Under the pieces are notes generated by a model. It was not told where the DNA came from and ran no database searches. It saw nothing but the letters and a program-made list of their open reading frames with translations. A stretch of 64,000 nt of DNA from assembly GCA_028284235.1 (NCBI GenBank), contig JANQSC010000032.1:16953-80952 (forward strand), written 5' to 3'. Of this stretch, positions 47,499 to 56,315 are shown piece after piece. The stretch is from Opitutaceae bacterium. GTDB taxonomy: Bacteria > Verrucomicrobiota > Verrucomicrobiia > Opitutales > Opitutaceae. Both the position numbers and the translations under genes were made by a program. Numbering within the stretch: the stretch's first letter is position 1; every line of letters starts with the position of its first letter.

Positions 47499-47537
47499 AA
47501 AAAAAAAGCGGGTCATAGACCCACTTTCCAAAAAGTG
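47499..47537 (-). promoter_or_regulatory. attenuator in the nusA leader: terminator plus competing hairpin
   Basis: In the minus-strand RNA, CACTTT-TTGG-AAAGTG (47537-47522) forms a 6-bp hairpin, and GTGGGTC-TAT-GACCCGC (47524-47508) forms a terminator hairpin followed by nine T residues (47507-47499). The two hairpins share the GTG at 47524-47522, so they compete. The ribosome-binding site AGGAAAG and the nusA ATG (47481) follow directly. NusA itself stimulates such terminators, so autoregulation is a natural inference. Confidence 0.7.
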
Positions 47538-47552
47538 AAAATTAAGGCAGCG

Positions 47553-47581
47553 AGTAAATTTCTCGCCCAAATAAAAGTCAA
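47553..47581 (-). promoter_or_regulatory. promoter of the nusA operon
   Basis: On the minus strand TTGACT (47581-47576) and TTTACT (47558-47553) are spaced by 17 nt. Transcription would begin near 47545, giving a leader of about 64 nt that contains the attenuator. Confidence 0.6.
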
Positions 47582-47598
47582 GCGTCTGATTGGTCCCG

Positions 47599-47619
47599 AA
47601 AACACCGGTTTCAGACCGG
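47599..47619 (-). terminator. probable terminator of the DUF2851 gene
   Basis: On the minus strand CCGGT pairs with ACCGG around a short loop, followed by TGTTTT, starting 3 nt after the DUF2851 stop codon. The stem is only 5 bp, so this is a moderate call. Confidence 0.5.
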
Positions 47620-47622
47620 GAA

Positions 47623-48837
47623 TCAAGGCGTTTCGCGCCGGGCAATGTCCTCCTCTTGCCTCATCCGCAGCAGTCCTTGATTCCATCCGTTCGATCTCGG
47701 AAATCGTGGCGACTCTAAAACGCCTAGCCGCTTGAGGCCAAGGACCAAGTCGTCCGGGACATTCCCCGAATACCAGTGCTCCCAATAGCCGCTGAGATTG
47801 CGCTCCAAACGGGCGGAAAGCAGAGGCAGGAATCCGTCGCACACCAGAGTATCGAACTTGGCTCCCGCAACCGCCGCGCCCGCCACTTTCTCGAAAAACG
47901 ACTGACGCAATGACTTGAGCCCCGCAAGCCGGCGAAACGCGTCACAGGTCGTCTCGCCCAGCGCTCTCTGCTCAAGCTCCGCTCCCAGTCGCGCCAGAGC
48001 CTCCGGCCAGTCGGGAACCAAACGGCTCCATTCGAGATACTGCTCCAGACGCAGCCTGGGGTGATTGGCAGGACGGACGCCCGACACGCGCCAACCCGAA
48101 ACGCCGGCGTCCCACAGCGCATCGACGTCAGGACGGAGCGCCGAGAAACGCTCCCACGGCCATTCGCTCGCGACGCGGAGCATGGGAATCCGGTTCGACG
48201 CGTATCCGAGGACTTCGAGAACCGTGAAATGGCACGCCTCCGCCCAACCGAGTCGATCGACCCGCTGGCCCGCGAAACGCAGTTTCTCATCCCAGCGGGC
48301 CGAAGCGCCGTCCCTCAACAACTTCCGTCGCGAATCGAGCGAACGCGACCCTAGCGCCTCGACCGCCGCCTCGCTTTCCGAACCCGTCGACTCCAAGATC
48401 GAATCCTCGCACGCGTACTCTTCCAGGTCGTACCAAAGCAGATCGATCAGGGTCGCCGTTGGGATCGCCTTGCCGCTCAGAGTGCGCGTCGCCAGATCTC
48501 CACTCCGCCACGGACGGTAGACCACGTGGAGCTTAACGCCGTCAAACTCCGGATTCAAATGATGGCCATGGTACTCCCAGTCGCGCCGGGCAAAGTGGAT
48601 TTCGACATCCCCCTGCGTCCGAACCCCGTCGATTTCGAAAATCGCGTCCTTGAAGTCCGGTCCCTCCAAACGGTTCCAGCAGCCCGGGAAATGCACGCGA
48701 ATGGGACGATCCCGCTCGTCCTTCAGCCCGCCCGCATTGAAAGCCAGTTTCAGCCAGATTTTCTGCAGGACACGCTCGCTAACTTGAAAAGGCCCGTACA
48801 GACCTTGGAATTCCTCCACGCCTAAGGTAACAGTCAT
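47623..48837 (-). CDS. DUF2851 family protein
   Basis: A 404-aa cytoplasmic protein of unknown function from ATG 48837. The DUF2851 hallmark is the N-terminal stretch RPIRVHFPGCWNRLEGPDFKDA (quoted as FPGCWNRLEGPDFKDA), then TQGDVEIHFARRDWEYHGHH and VKLHVVYR. The conserved acidic/His residues in GPDFKDA and GDVEIH look like a nuclease-type metal site, but this is speculation. The remainder is helical with many Trp/Arg. It is transcribed toward nusA, but a terminator and a new promoter intervene. Confidence 0.82.
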   Translation of the reverse strand: MTVTLGVEEFQGLYGPFQVSERVLQKIWLKLAFNAGGLKDERDRPIRVHFPGCWNRLEGPDFKDAIFEIDGVRTQGDVEIHFARRDWEYHGHHLNPEFDGVKLHVVYRPWRSGDLATRTLSGKAIPTATLIDLLWYDLEEYACEDSILESTGSESEAAVEALGSRSLDSRRKLLRDGASARWDEKLRFAGQRVDRLGWAEACHFTVLEVLGYASNRIPMLRVASEWPWERFSALRPDVDALWDAGVSGWRVSGVRPANHPRLRLEQYLEWSRLVPDWPEALARLGAELEQRALGETTCDAFRRLAGLKSLRQSFFEKVAGAAVAGAKFDTLVCDGFLPLLSARLERNLSGYWEHWYSGNVPDDLVLGLKRLGVLESPRFPRSNGWNQGLLRMRQEEDIARRETP

Positions 48838-49007
48838 AGATGTAGGGCACACAGACTACCGCCAAATCGCGCGGGCGAAAGAACATTCGACGGGATTCCG
48901 CCGCTTTTTTCCGGTTCACCCCGCCCCGCCGATCCCCGAGCCTCTCCCGCGATTACACATTGACCTTCCCTCCGACTCTCCCAATACAACACCCAGACCC
49001 GATACGC

Positions 49008-49253
49008 ATGAGCAAACAAGAGGATCCCGAGTGGGAAATCGTCGATTCCCTCCCCAACGAGCGGAAACCAAAGAAAAAGCCGCTGACCATCCGCATCTCC
49101 TGGAAATTCATCATCGGAGCCGTGGTCGGAATCGCCCTGCTGATCATCTCGTCGCGATTCGGCTTCAATCTCTTCCGAAATCTAATCGCCTACTGGTGGC
49201 TCGTCGCCCTAGTCGGCGCTTATTGGTTTATCCGTCGCAAAGCCCGCCGATAG
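49008..49253 (+). CDS. small membrane protein of unknown function
   Basis: An 81-aa protein from ATG 49008. The N-terminal 35 residues are charged (EDPEWEIVDSLPNERKPKKK), then two hydrophobic segments (FIIGAVVGIALLIIS and YWWLVALVGAYWFI) form a membrane hairpin, and the end is basic (RRKARR). A TTGACC ... AATACA pair (48960-48965 and 48983-48988, spacer 17) could be its promoter. It precedes the D,D-carboxypeptidase gene by 37 bp. No family recognised. Confidence 0.6.
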   Translation: MSKQEDPEWEIVDSLPNERKPKKKPLTIRISWKFIIGAVVGIALLIISSRFGFNLFRNLIAYWWLVALVGAYWFIRRKARR

Positions 49254-49290
49254 ATAACACCAATCCCGGACACGCTCCAAACTACAGATC

Positions 49291-50310
49291 ATGTTCAAGA
49301 AGATTTTCGGCCTAGTCCTCCTCGCCCACATCCTCGTCATCGCGTACTTCGGCCTCCGCCCAGGGGAATCCGAACGCGCTCCACCCGCCACCTCGGCCGA
49401 AACGAGCGGCTCCCCCTCTCCCTTTTCCAGCGACAACGGAGCATCCGAGCTCGAACAAGACGACATCCTCGAAGCGGTCGTCCCAAAAAAGGAAATCGTC
49501 GTCCCGACCGAGTTTTCCCCCGCCGTGTTCAGCGAGCTCCCCGCGGGAATCGATAGCGCGACCGTAGGGACCGGATTCCTCTTCGACGCGACCCACAACC
49601 GAGTGCTTTGGGAAAAGGAAAGCGAGAAACCCGTGCGAATCGCGTCCATGACGAAAATGATGACCGCCCTACTCGCCTTCGAGGATATCGAGAACCGCGA
49701 CGACCTTTCCCTCGACACCGTCATCAAAGTGACCAACGCCGCCTATCGCATGGGAGGAAGCCAGGTGTGGCTCGACCCACGAGAAAGCTTCAGCCTGCGC
49801 GACCTCCTGATCACTATCATGGTCAAAAGCGCTAACGATTCTTCGTATCTAGTCGGTGAATACTTGGCCGACGGCGACATGCCGGGATTTATTCAGCGGA
49901 TGAACGATCGGGCGGCGGAACTGAAAATGACCTCGACCCATTTCCTCAACGCCCACGGCCTCCCAGAAGGCGACACCGGAAACGAAGCCTCCTGTCAAGA
50001 CCTGGCCCGGCTCGCCTTCGCCCTCCTCCAATTCGAAAAAGCGGCCGAATGGGCCTCCCTCCCCAAATACACGTTCCGAGCCGAGGCCGACCAGCCCACC
50101 ATTCTCGACAACCACAATCGCCTCGTCGAAACCACCAACGGCGTCGACGGAATGAAAACCGGCTACACTCGAGCCGCCGGGTATTGCGTCACTGCCACCG
50201 CCCTGCGCGACGACCGCCGCCTCATCGCTGTAACGACCGGATTCAAGTCGAGCAAACAGCGCGACGCCTTCACAAAAGCGCTCATCGACTGGGGTTACCG
50301 CCAGGATTGA
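49291..50310 (+). CDS. D-alanyl-D-alanine carboxypeptidase (S11, PBP5/6 type)
   Basis: Periplasmic penicillin-binding protein that trims the terminal D-Ala of peptidoglycan stem peptides. The 339-aa protein has an N-terminal signal/anchor (IFGLVLLAHILVIAYFGL), a Ser/Glu-rich linker, and the three active-site motifs of S11 enzymes: SMTK (S119, K122) in RIASMTKMMTALLAFE, SAN in VKSANDSSYLVG, and KTG in GMKTGYTRAAG. The C-terminal PBP5-like domain and membrane-binding helix are missing, so the N-terminal segment may be the only anchor. Confidence 0.93.
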   Translation: MFKKIFGLVLLAHILVIAYFGLRPGESERAPPATSAETSGSPSPFSSDNGASELEQDDILEAVVPKKEIVVPTEFSPAVFSELPAGIDSATVGTGFLFDATHNRVLWEKESEKPVRIASMTKMMTALLAFEDIENRDDLSLDTVIKVTNAAYRMGGSQVWLDPRESFSLRDLLITIMVKSANDSSYLVGEYLADGDMPGFIQRMNDRAAELKMTSTHFLNAHGLPEGDTGNEASCQDLARLAFALLQFEKAAEWASLPKYTFRAEADQPTILDNHNRLVETTNGVDGMKTGYTRAAGYCVTATALRDDRRLIAVTTGFKSSKQRDAFTKALIDWGYRQD

Positions 50311-50332
50311 GAGAGAGCCAACAGGCCGTAAA

Positions 50333-50447
50333 CGTAGGGCTGGCGCTCGCGCCACATGTCTCGGCATAGCTCGAAGAGCGACGACGGACGCCGCGACTGT
50401 AGATAAAAACTCAACGTACGCGGCACTTCGCAAGCGAAGGCCCTACG
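50333..50447. repeat. family A element copy 2 with internal hairpins
   Basis: Inverted ends CGTAGGGC (50333-50340) and GCCCTACG (50440-50447) enclose GGCGC-tc-GCGCC, GCTC-gaa-GAGC and CTTCGC-aa-GCGAAG hairpins. The left part, GTAGGGC followed by TGGCGCTCGCGCC, and a TACGCGGCA segment are shared with the element at 5936-6017. It fills the gap between two convergent genes. Confidence 0.72.
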
Positions 50448-50453
50448 AGAGAA

Positions 50454-52163
50454 TTACGAGTCCCCCGGCGTGCGTTGTTTGCGAATATACAACGTCCAAA
50501 CTCCGACGTTCAAAACGCACAACGCCCCCATAAAAATCCAGAACAGCGGCGTCACACCATCGACTAGACCCACCTTGGAAAACAGCAAATAGGTCGCTAA
50601 CACACAGGAAAACAAGGTCGCCGCGCACGGGATTCCGAACCGCCACGGCGTCATGTCCACCACGCTCTTCCGCTCGTAAGTCCAGGCGGATTCCAACGGA
50701 CGCAGATAACCGGCGACCAGCATGATCCCGACTTCGATCACAAACAGGATTCCATAAATATGTAAGAAATGAATGGATACATGCTCTTTAAAGACAAATT
50801 GCAGCAGTCCATAAGCAATCACGTGAAACACGATCGCAATCTTCGCCCCGATCGCCGGCGTTCGCTTCGTAAACAAACCCACCAGCACCACGGCGATGAC
50901 CGGAATATTGTAGAACCCCGTGAAGATTCGAATAATCTGAAATAGCCCGTCAGGAGCATACTGGAGCAAGGGCGCAACGATAAACGAAAAAACCGCGATG
51001 ACTACGCTGGCGATTTTGGCGACCCGCAGCATCTGGGCATCGCTCACCACCTCCTTCTTCATCGGAGCGTACACGTCCAAGCAAAAAAGCGTCGCGGCGC
51101 TGTTCAAAAGAGAATTAAACGAACTGAAAACCGCCCCCAGCAACACCGCCAGGAAGAACCCCGTCGCGTAGACCGGCAAAACGTCTTTCACCAACTGAGG
51201 ATAGGCGAGGTCCATCGACGCCAAACCCGGGCCGTAAAGATGAAACGCAATAACCCCTGGAATCATCATCATAAACGGCACCAGCACCTTGAAGAATCCG
51301 GAGAACAAAACGCCCTTCTGCCCTTCCGCCAAACTGCGAGCGCCCAGCGTCCGCTGGATCACGTATTGATTGGTGCACCAATAAAACAAATTCGCCAGCG
51401 CCATTCCCGTAAACAAGGTGCCGAACGGGGTCGGATCCTTCGGGCCGCCGATCGCGTTCAGCTTGTGCGTTTCGCGCGTCGTGATGATCTCCAACCCCTC
51501 CGCAACGCTGCCGCTCCCCAGCGCCGAAAGCCCGAGAATCGGAACCGTAACCCCCACAATCAAGAGCCCAATCCCGTTAAGCGTATCCGAAATCGCAACC
51601 GCTCTCAAACCGCCGAAAACCGCGTACACCGATCCCACGCAACCGATCACCACCACCGTCAACGCCAAGCCCTGGCTGTAGCTCACATTGAAAAGCTCCG
51701 GCACGTCGAACAACCGCATTACCGCGATCGATCCCGCGTAAAGCACCGACGGGATCGTAATGAGCCCGTAGCCGACCATGAACAAGATCACCGACATGCG
51801 ACGCACGCCTCCGTCGAAACGGTCGTTGAGAAACTGCGGCAAAGTGCTGAACGCTCCGGAAAGATAGCGCGGTAGAAAAAACAACGCCATGGCGATCGTC
51901 GCCACCGCCACCGTCACCTCCCAGCCCATACTGCTGAGATTGAAGCCGTACGCGGATCCATTGAGCCCGATAAGCTGTTCGGCCGAAAGATTGGTCAAGA
52001 GCATCGACCCCGCGATGAACACCGCCCCGAGTCCGCGACCGGCGAGAAAATAGCCGTCGCGCGTACCCACCTCGCCGCGCGTCTTCAAATAGGAAATCCA
52101 GGCGACCAGCGCCATGAAGAACGCGCAGCTAAGCGTCGTTACCATCAATTCGCCGGATGTCAT
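50454..52163 (-). CDS. sodium:solute symporter (SSS family)
   Basis: Na+-coupled uptake of a sugar or related solute. The 569-aa protein has the SSS fold with about 13-14 helices: the first core segment FLAGRGLGAVFIAGSMLLTNLSAEQLIGLNG (given in part as GSMLLTNLSAEQLIGLNG), then VYAVFGGLRAVAISDTLNG, and QRTLGARSLAEGQKG. It lies 48 bp downstream of the DUF1549/DUF1553 gene on the same strand. Such symporters commonly accompany DUF1501/PSD1 gene pairs and sulfatases in Planctomycetes and Verrucomicrobia, so a monosaccharide from a complex glycan is a likely cargo. Confidence 0.92.
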   Translation of the reverse strand: MTSGELMVTTLSCAFFMALVAWISYLKTRGEVGTRDGYFLAGRGLGAVFIAGSMLLTNLSAEQLIGLNGSAYGFNLSSMGWEVTVAVATIAMALFFLPRYLSGAFSTLPQFLNDRFDGGVRRMSVILFMVGYGLITIPSVLYAGSIAVMRLFDVPELFNVSYSQGLALTVVVIGCVGSVYAVFGGLRAVAISDTLNGIGLLIVGVTVPILGLSALGSGSVAEGLEIITTRETHKLNAIGGPKDPTPFGTLFTGMALANLFYWCTNQYVIQRTLGARSLAEGQKGVLFSGFFKVLVPFMMMIPGVIAFHLYGPGLASMDLAYPQLVKDVLPVYATGFFLAVLLGAVFSSFNSLLNSAATLFCLDVYAPMKKEVVSDAQMLRVAKIASVVIAVFSFIVAPLLQYAPDGLFQIIRIFTGFYNIPVIAVVLVGLFTKRTPAIGAKIAIVFHVIAYGLLQFVFKEHVSIHFLHIYGILFVIEVGIMLVAGYLRPLESAWTYERKSVVDMTPWRFGIPCAATLFSCVLATYLLFSKVGLVDGVTPLFWIFMGALCVLNVGVWTLYIRKQRTPGDS

Positions 52164-52211
52164 AGAAGAGTCTTCAAACGTATTCAGTTTTTGGTGAAAC
52201 GAAAACTCGCG

Positions 52212-54608
52212 CTAATCGACAAACAAGAGCTCGTTCGACTGAAGCAGAACCTGGGCGTAAAGCTCCCAGTTGGTTAGAGGTTCGGCCGCGTCTTCCTCGC
52301 TTTCCTCGTCTTCCGAATCGCCCGACGTATTTTGAACGCTCGGAGCGATCGGCGCGACATTTCCCTCAGTCGACGTGATAAAATCCAATCCCGTTTGGAC
52401 CTCCCCCTCCGTCGCGTCGCGCTGGAAGGCCAACCGATAGCTGCGTCGAATTCGAGCCTCCGCATCGTCCCCTGCTTCCGTCGCTACCCGCTCGGCGAAC
52501 GACCGCGCCTGTCGAATAGCGAATCCGCTGTTCATCAAAAACAAAGCCTGTTGAGGCACAACCGTTTCGAACCTTCCCGGACTGGTCGCATTCGGGCTCG
52601 GATGGTCGAAGGTCCGGAAAATTCCCGGCGGATCGGTGCGATCGAAGTAGCTGTAAACCGTTCGGCGATTGCTTTCCGGGTTGGCGATATCCTCCTGCAC
52701 CCCTCCCATCGTCCGGTCCAAATTCCCCGACACATGAAGCAGCGAATCGCGCATCGCTTCGAAATCCAGCCGCCGCTTCGGGACGTGATGCCACAAGAGA
52801 TTCTCCGAATCGGCCGCAATCGAGTCCGCGACCGGATCGCTCGACCGGCGATACGCATCCGAAAGAACGATACGCCGATGCAGCGACTTGATCGACCAGC
52901 CCGATTCGATAAAATCGGCCGCCAGCCAGTTTAGAAGATCGATTTGTTCGGGCTCGGGCGTCCGCACGCCGAAGTCGCTTGGTGTATCCACAATTTCGCG
53001 ACCCATGTGCCAACCCCAAACGCGATTGACGAACACGCGGGCCGTCAGCGGATTTTCCGGACTCGCCAACTCCCGCGCCAGCTCGAGCCGACCGCTTCCT
53101 TGCGAATACGGAACGCGTTCACCCCTCGAAAGCACCTCGAGGTACTGCCGCGGCGCTTCCGGGCCGAGATTGTTCTTGTCGCCGCGCTTGTAGACTTTGG
53201 AATTCTTCGGCTCGTCCACGTCCTTGATCACGTGGGCCCGGAAAGGCGTTCCCGGATGGGTCCACTCGATCACTTCCTGCTTGCGGGCGATGGGATCCGT
53301 TTTTTGCCGAATCTCACGGCTCACCCATTCCCGTACGACGCTCCGTTCCGGATTGAGCGGCGAACACGACTCCTGCAAAAACGCTCGCTCCGCCTCAAAG
53401 CCGTCTTTCTCTTCGTCCAGCGCGTCGGCAAACCGCTGATTGTAGCTCTCGACACCCGCTTCCCGGTCCGCTGCGGCGTATTCGTCGAACCACTCCGCTA
53501 GCACTGGGTGACTGCGTCCGTCTTTCGTATCCAAATACTCGATCCACAAACGCAACATCTCCGGAGCAATTCGATTGCTGCCGGCTAGTTTCTCAAACGC
53601 CTCTTCATCCGAAATCGACTTTGCCTCGTCGACCGTTGCCAGGAAATTTCCCACTCGGGCACGCTGATCGTTCAAGAATCCGTCGATCACTTCCTCCGCT
53701 TTCGCTTCGACCACCTTTTTGTTTTCCTCCAATTGAGCCAGATAAGCCTGGTAGTCCGCCTCGTTCTCCGGATAGCGGATGATCGGCAGCTCGTCCGGCA
53801 TTTCCGACGAATTGAAAATCCCATGCAGCGAGTAGTAGTCGATCGTCGGAATCGGATCGAACTTGTGATCGTGGCAACGAGCGCAGGTCACCGTCAGTCC
53901 TTGAATCCCACGCGTCACCACGTCGATCTGGTCGTCGATAATAAAGTCCTTCCGCCCGAAAAACGAATTTCCCAGCGTCAAAAAACCAAGCGCGGCCAAG
54001 GGAGACTTGTCCTCGTCCAAGTCCAATTGGTCCGCCGCGATCTGCTCAACGATGAACTGGTCGTAGGGTTTGTCGCTGTTAAAAGAGTCGATCACGTAGT
54101 CGCGATAAGTGTGGGCGTACTTGTATCGGTTTTCCCTAAAATTCGGCCGCCCTTCCGTGTCCGCGTAGCGGGCGACGTCCAGCCAGCGCCTTCCCCAACG
54201 TTCGCCGTACTCGGGCGAATCCAACAGCCGCTCCACCCATTTCTCGTAGGCGTCCGCGGAATCGTCCGCCAGGAATGACTGCACGTCTTCGTACGAAGGT
54301 GGCAGCCCGGTAAGGTCGAACGTCAATCGACGAAGCAGGCTGCGCTTGTCGGCCGGATCGCTCGGCGCCAAGCCACGCTCGTCAAGCTTGGCCCGAATAA
54401 ACGCGTCGACCTCGTTTCCCACAGCCCCATCCAAACGCGGCGCATCCGGTTTCCGCAAAGGCACGAACGCCCAATGCGTATCCGCCGCGGCCATGTTGTA
54501 GGCCGGGTCGGCCGGATACGAATCCGGATCGCTCGAGCAAAGGCCTTCGCCCATCGCCGCGATCAGACCAATCGCTAGTACTAAACGCCGTTGCATCACC
54601 CGTCCCAT
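52212..54608 (-). CDS. DUF1549/DUF1553 (PSD1-type) exported protein
   Basis: A roughly 798-aa planctomycete-type protein. The signal peptide is RRLVLAIGLIAAMGEGLCS. DUF1549 follows (VDAFIRAKLDERGL, FDLTGLPPSYEDVQSFL, RWGRRWLDVARYADTEG), then a long middle region. The DUF1553 domain ends the protein (FVNRVWGWHMGREIVDTPSDF, SIKSLHRRIVLSDAYRRSS, FDHPSPNATSPGR, QALFLMNSGF). No CxxCH haem site is present, unlike the longer PSCyt versions. An acidic Ser/Asp/Glu insert lies near the C-terminus. Start at ATG 54608, 4 bp after the DUF1501 stop (ATG 54596 possible). The pair is assumed to be an outer-surface or periplasmic polymer-handling complex. Confidence 0.9.
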   Translation of the reverse strand: MGRVMQRRLVLAIGLIAAMGEGLCSSDPDSYPADPAYNMAAADTHWAFVPLRKPDAPRLDGAVGNEVDAFIRAKLDERGLAPSDPADKRSLLRRLTFDLTGLPPSYEDVQSFLADDSADAYEKWVERLLDSPEYGERWGRRWLDVARYADTEGRPNFRENRYKYAHTYRDYVIDSFNSDKPYDQFIVEQIAADQLDLDEDKSPLAALGFLTLGNSFFGRKDFIIDDQIDVVTRGIQGLTVTCARCHDHKFDPIPTIDYYSLHGIFNSSEMPDELPIIRYPENEADYQAYLAQLEENKKVVEAKAEEVIDGFLNDQRARVGNFLATVDEAKSISDEEAFEKLAGSNRIAPEMLRLWIEYLDTKDGRSHPVLAEWFDEYAAADREAGVESYNQRFADALDEEKDGFEAERAFLQESCSPLNPERSVVREWVSREIRQKTDPIARKQEVIEWTHPGTPFRAHVIKDVDEPKNSKVYKRGDKNNLGPEAPRQYLEVLSRGERVPYSQGSGRLELARELASPENPLTARVFVNRVWGWHMGREIVDTPSDFGVRTPEPEQIDLLNWLAADFIESGWSIKSLHRRIVLSDAYRRSSDPVADSIAADSENLLWHHVPKRRLDFEAMRDSLLHVSGNLDRTMGGVQEDIANPESNRRTVYSYFDRTDPPGIFRTFDHPSPNATSPGRFETVVPQQALFLMNSGFAIRQARSFAERVATEAGDDAEARIRRSYRLAFQRDATEGEVQTGLDFITSTEGNVAPIAPSVQNTSGDSEDEESEEDAAEPLTNWELYAQVLLQSNELLFVD

Positions 54609-54612
54609 ATCG

Positions 54613-56106
54613 CTACGCAATCAAATCGCGCACTACCGTTCCGTGCACATCGGTGAGGCGGAAATCCCTGCCCGCATAACGGTAGGTCAGCCGTTCGTGA
54701 TCAAATCCCATCAGGTGCAGTATGGTCGCCTGGAGATCGTGGACGTGAACTCGATTCTCCACCGCGGCAAACCCGAATTCGTCCGTCGCCCCGTGCACGT
54801 AGCCGCCCCGCACGCCGCCGCCGGCCATCCACATAGTAAATCCGTGATTGTTGTGGTCGCGGCCGTTCACCTTTCCTTGATTCGCGCCGGGCTTGGCCAA
54901 TTCAACAACCGGCGTCCGTCCGAACTCGCCGCCCCAAATCACCAGCGTCTCGTCCAATAGACCGCGCAGCTTCAGATCCTTCAGCAACGCGGCAATCGGC
55001 TGGTCGCACTCGCCCGCCAACTTGCGATGCCGAATCTTCAAGTCGTCGTGGTTGTCCCACGGCTGCCGGAATCCCGTCCATACTTGCGTGTAGCGGACGC
55101 CCCGCTCCGCCAGTCGCCGAGCGATCAACAACTGCCGCGCCTGCAAGCCTTCGCCATACATCTCGCGAACCGACTGCGGCTCCTTCGAAACGTCGAACGC
55201 GTCCGACGCCTCCATCTGCATGCGGTAGGCCAGCTCGAAAGACTTTATCCGCGCGTCGAACCGCCCGTCATCCCCGCTCTGAGCCGCGTGGTAGCTATTG
55301 ATCTTGTTCAGCAAATCGAGCTGCTTTTGCTGCGTTTCGTAGCTTGTATGGCTATTCTGGATATTTTCCAGAAGCTTGTCGATATCCTCGTGCTTCGTGT
55401 CGATGTAAGTCCCTTGAAAAATCCCCGGCAAAAACGCGTTCTGCCAATTCAATGAATCCGAAACGGGCAGCCCATTGGGGCACATCGAGATGAAACCGGG
55501 AAGATTCTGATTCTCGGTTCCCAGCCCGTAGGTTAGCCACGAACCCATGCTCGGACGCGGCAAACGCGCCTCCCCGCAATTCATGAGCAGCAAGGACGGC
55601 TCGTGGTTCGGCACGTCCGTGTACATCGAACGAATCACCGCTATGTCGTCGATGCACTCGCCCACCCGCGGAAACAACTCGCTCACTTCAATGCCGCTTT
55701 GCCCGTAGCGTTTGAACGAAAACGGCGACGCCATCGCCGCGCCCGTTGTGCGCTCCGTCTTGAAAGTGATCGGCAGCGCCTTCCCATCCCATTTATTCAG
55801 GAGCGGTTTGGGATCAAAGGTGTCCACTTGCGACGGGCCGCCATTGGCGAAAATATGAATCACCCGCTTCGCCTTGGCCGGGAAATGCGGGGCCCGCTGG
55901 TCCAGCGTCGTGATCGGTCCGGACTCGCCCGCGTGGAGCTCCCCCCCGAAGAGCGACCCTAGGCTCAGAGCCCCGAAACCCATGCCGCAGCGGTTGAGAA
56001 ATTCGCGGCGGGTCAGTACAAAATCGCTCTCTGAGTGATAATTCAAGGGGCAGCCTCCCGGTTTCAGGGGGAATAGGGCATCGTAAGAGTTTCCTATTTT
56101 GCCCAT
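54613..56106 (-). CDS. DUF1501 family exported protein
   Basis: A 497-aa sulfatase-fold-related protein. The N-terminus has a Tat-type signal with twin arginine, LTRREFLNRCGMGFGALSLG. The DUF1501 core starts AKRVIHIFANGGPSQVDTFDPKP (given as IFANGGPSQVDTFDPKP) and includes DHNNHGFTMWMAGGGVRGG and GATDEFGF. The gene partner is the DUF1549/1553 gene immediately downstream, a universal pairing in these phyla. The protein's biochemical activity is not known. A hairpin (CGACG-gaaa-CGTCG, about 56137-56151) lies in the leader region. Confidence 0.92.
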   Translation of the reverse strand: MGKIGNSYDALFPLKPGGCPLNYHSESDFVLTRREFLNRCGMGFGALSLGSLFGGELHAGESGPITTLDQRAPHFPAKAKRVIHIFANGGPSQVDTFDPKPLLNKWDGKALPITFKTERTTGAAMASPFSFKRYGQSGIEVSELFPRVGECIDDIAVIRSMYTDVPNHEPSLLLMNCGEARLPRPSMGSWLTYGLGTENQNLPGFISMCPNGLPVSDSLNWQNAFLPGIFQGTYIDTKHEDIDKLLENIQNSHTSYETQQKQLDLLNKINSYHAAQSGDDGRFDARIKSFELAYRMQMEASDAFDVSKEPQSVREMYGEGLQARQLLIARRLAERGVRYTQVWTGFRQPWDNHDDLKIRHRKLAGECDQPIAALLKDLKLRGLLDETLVIWGGEFGRTPVVELAKPGANQGKVNGRDHNNHGFTMWMAGGGVRGGYVHGATDEFGFAAVENRVHVHDLQATILHLMGFDHERLTYRYAGRDFRLTDVHGTVVRDLIA

Positions 56107-56315
56107 TTTTGGACGATTTGAAAGCTATTTGTCCCGTCGACGGAAACGTCGGGAAAAGGAGTGAGCGCCTCCCTCCGCCAGCCGAGAATCGCTGCGGCGC
56201 GAAACGAACCGCGTCCAAGCCACGTGAAAGTTGTTGTCGCACACGATTCGACCGCTAAGTTCGTCGCCATTGCCCTACCCAAAACGACGTTGATGGAATC
56301 TTCGTATTCCCATTA

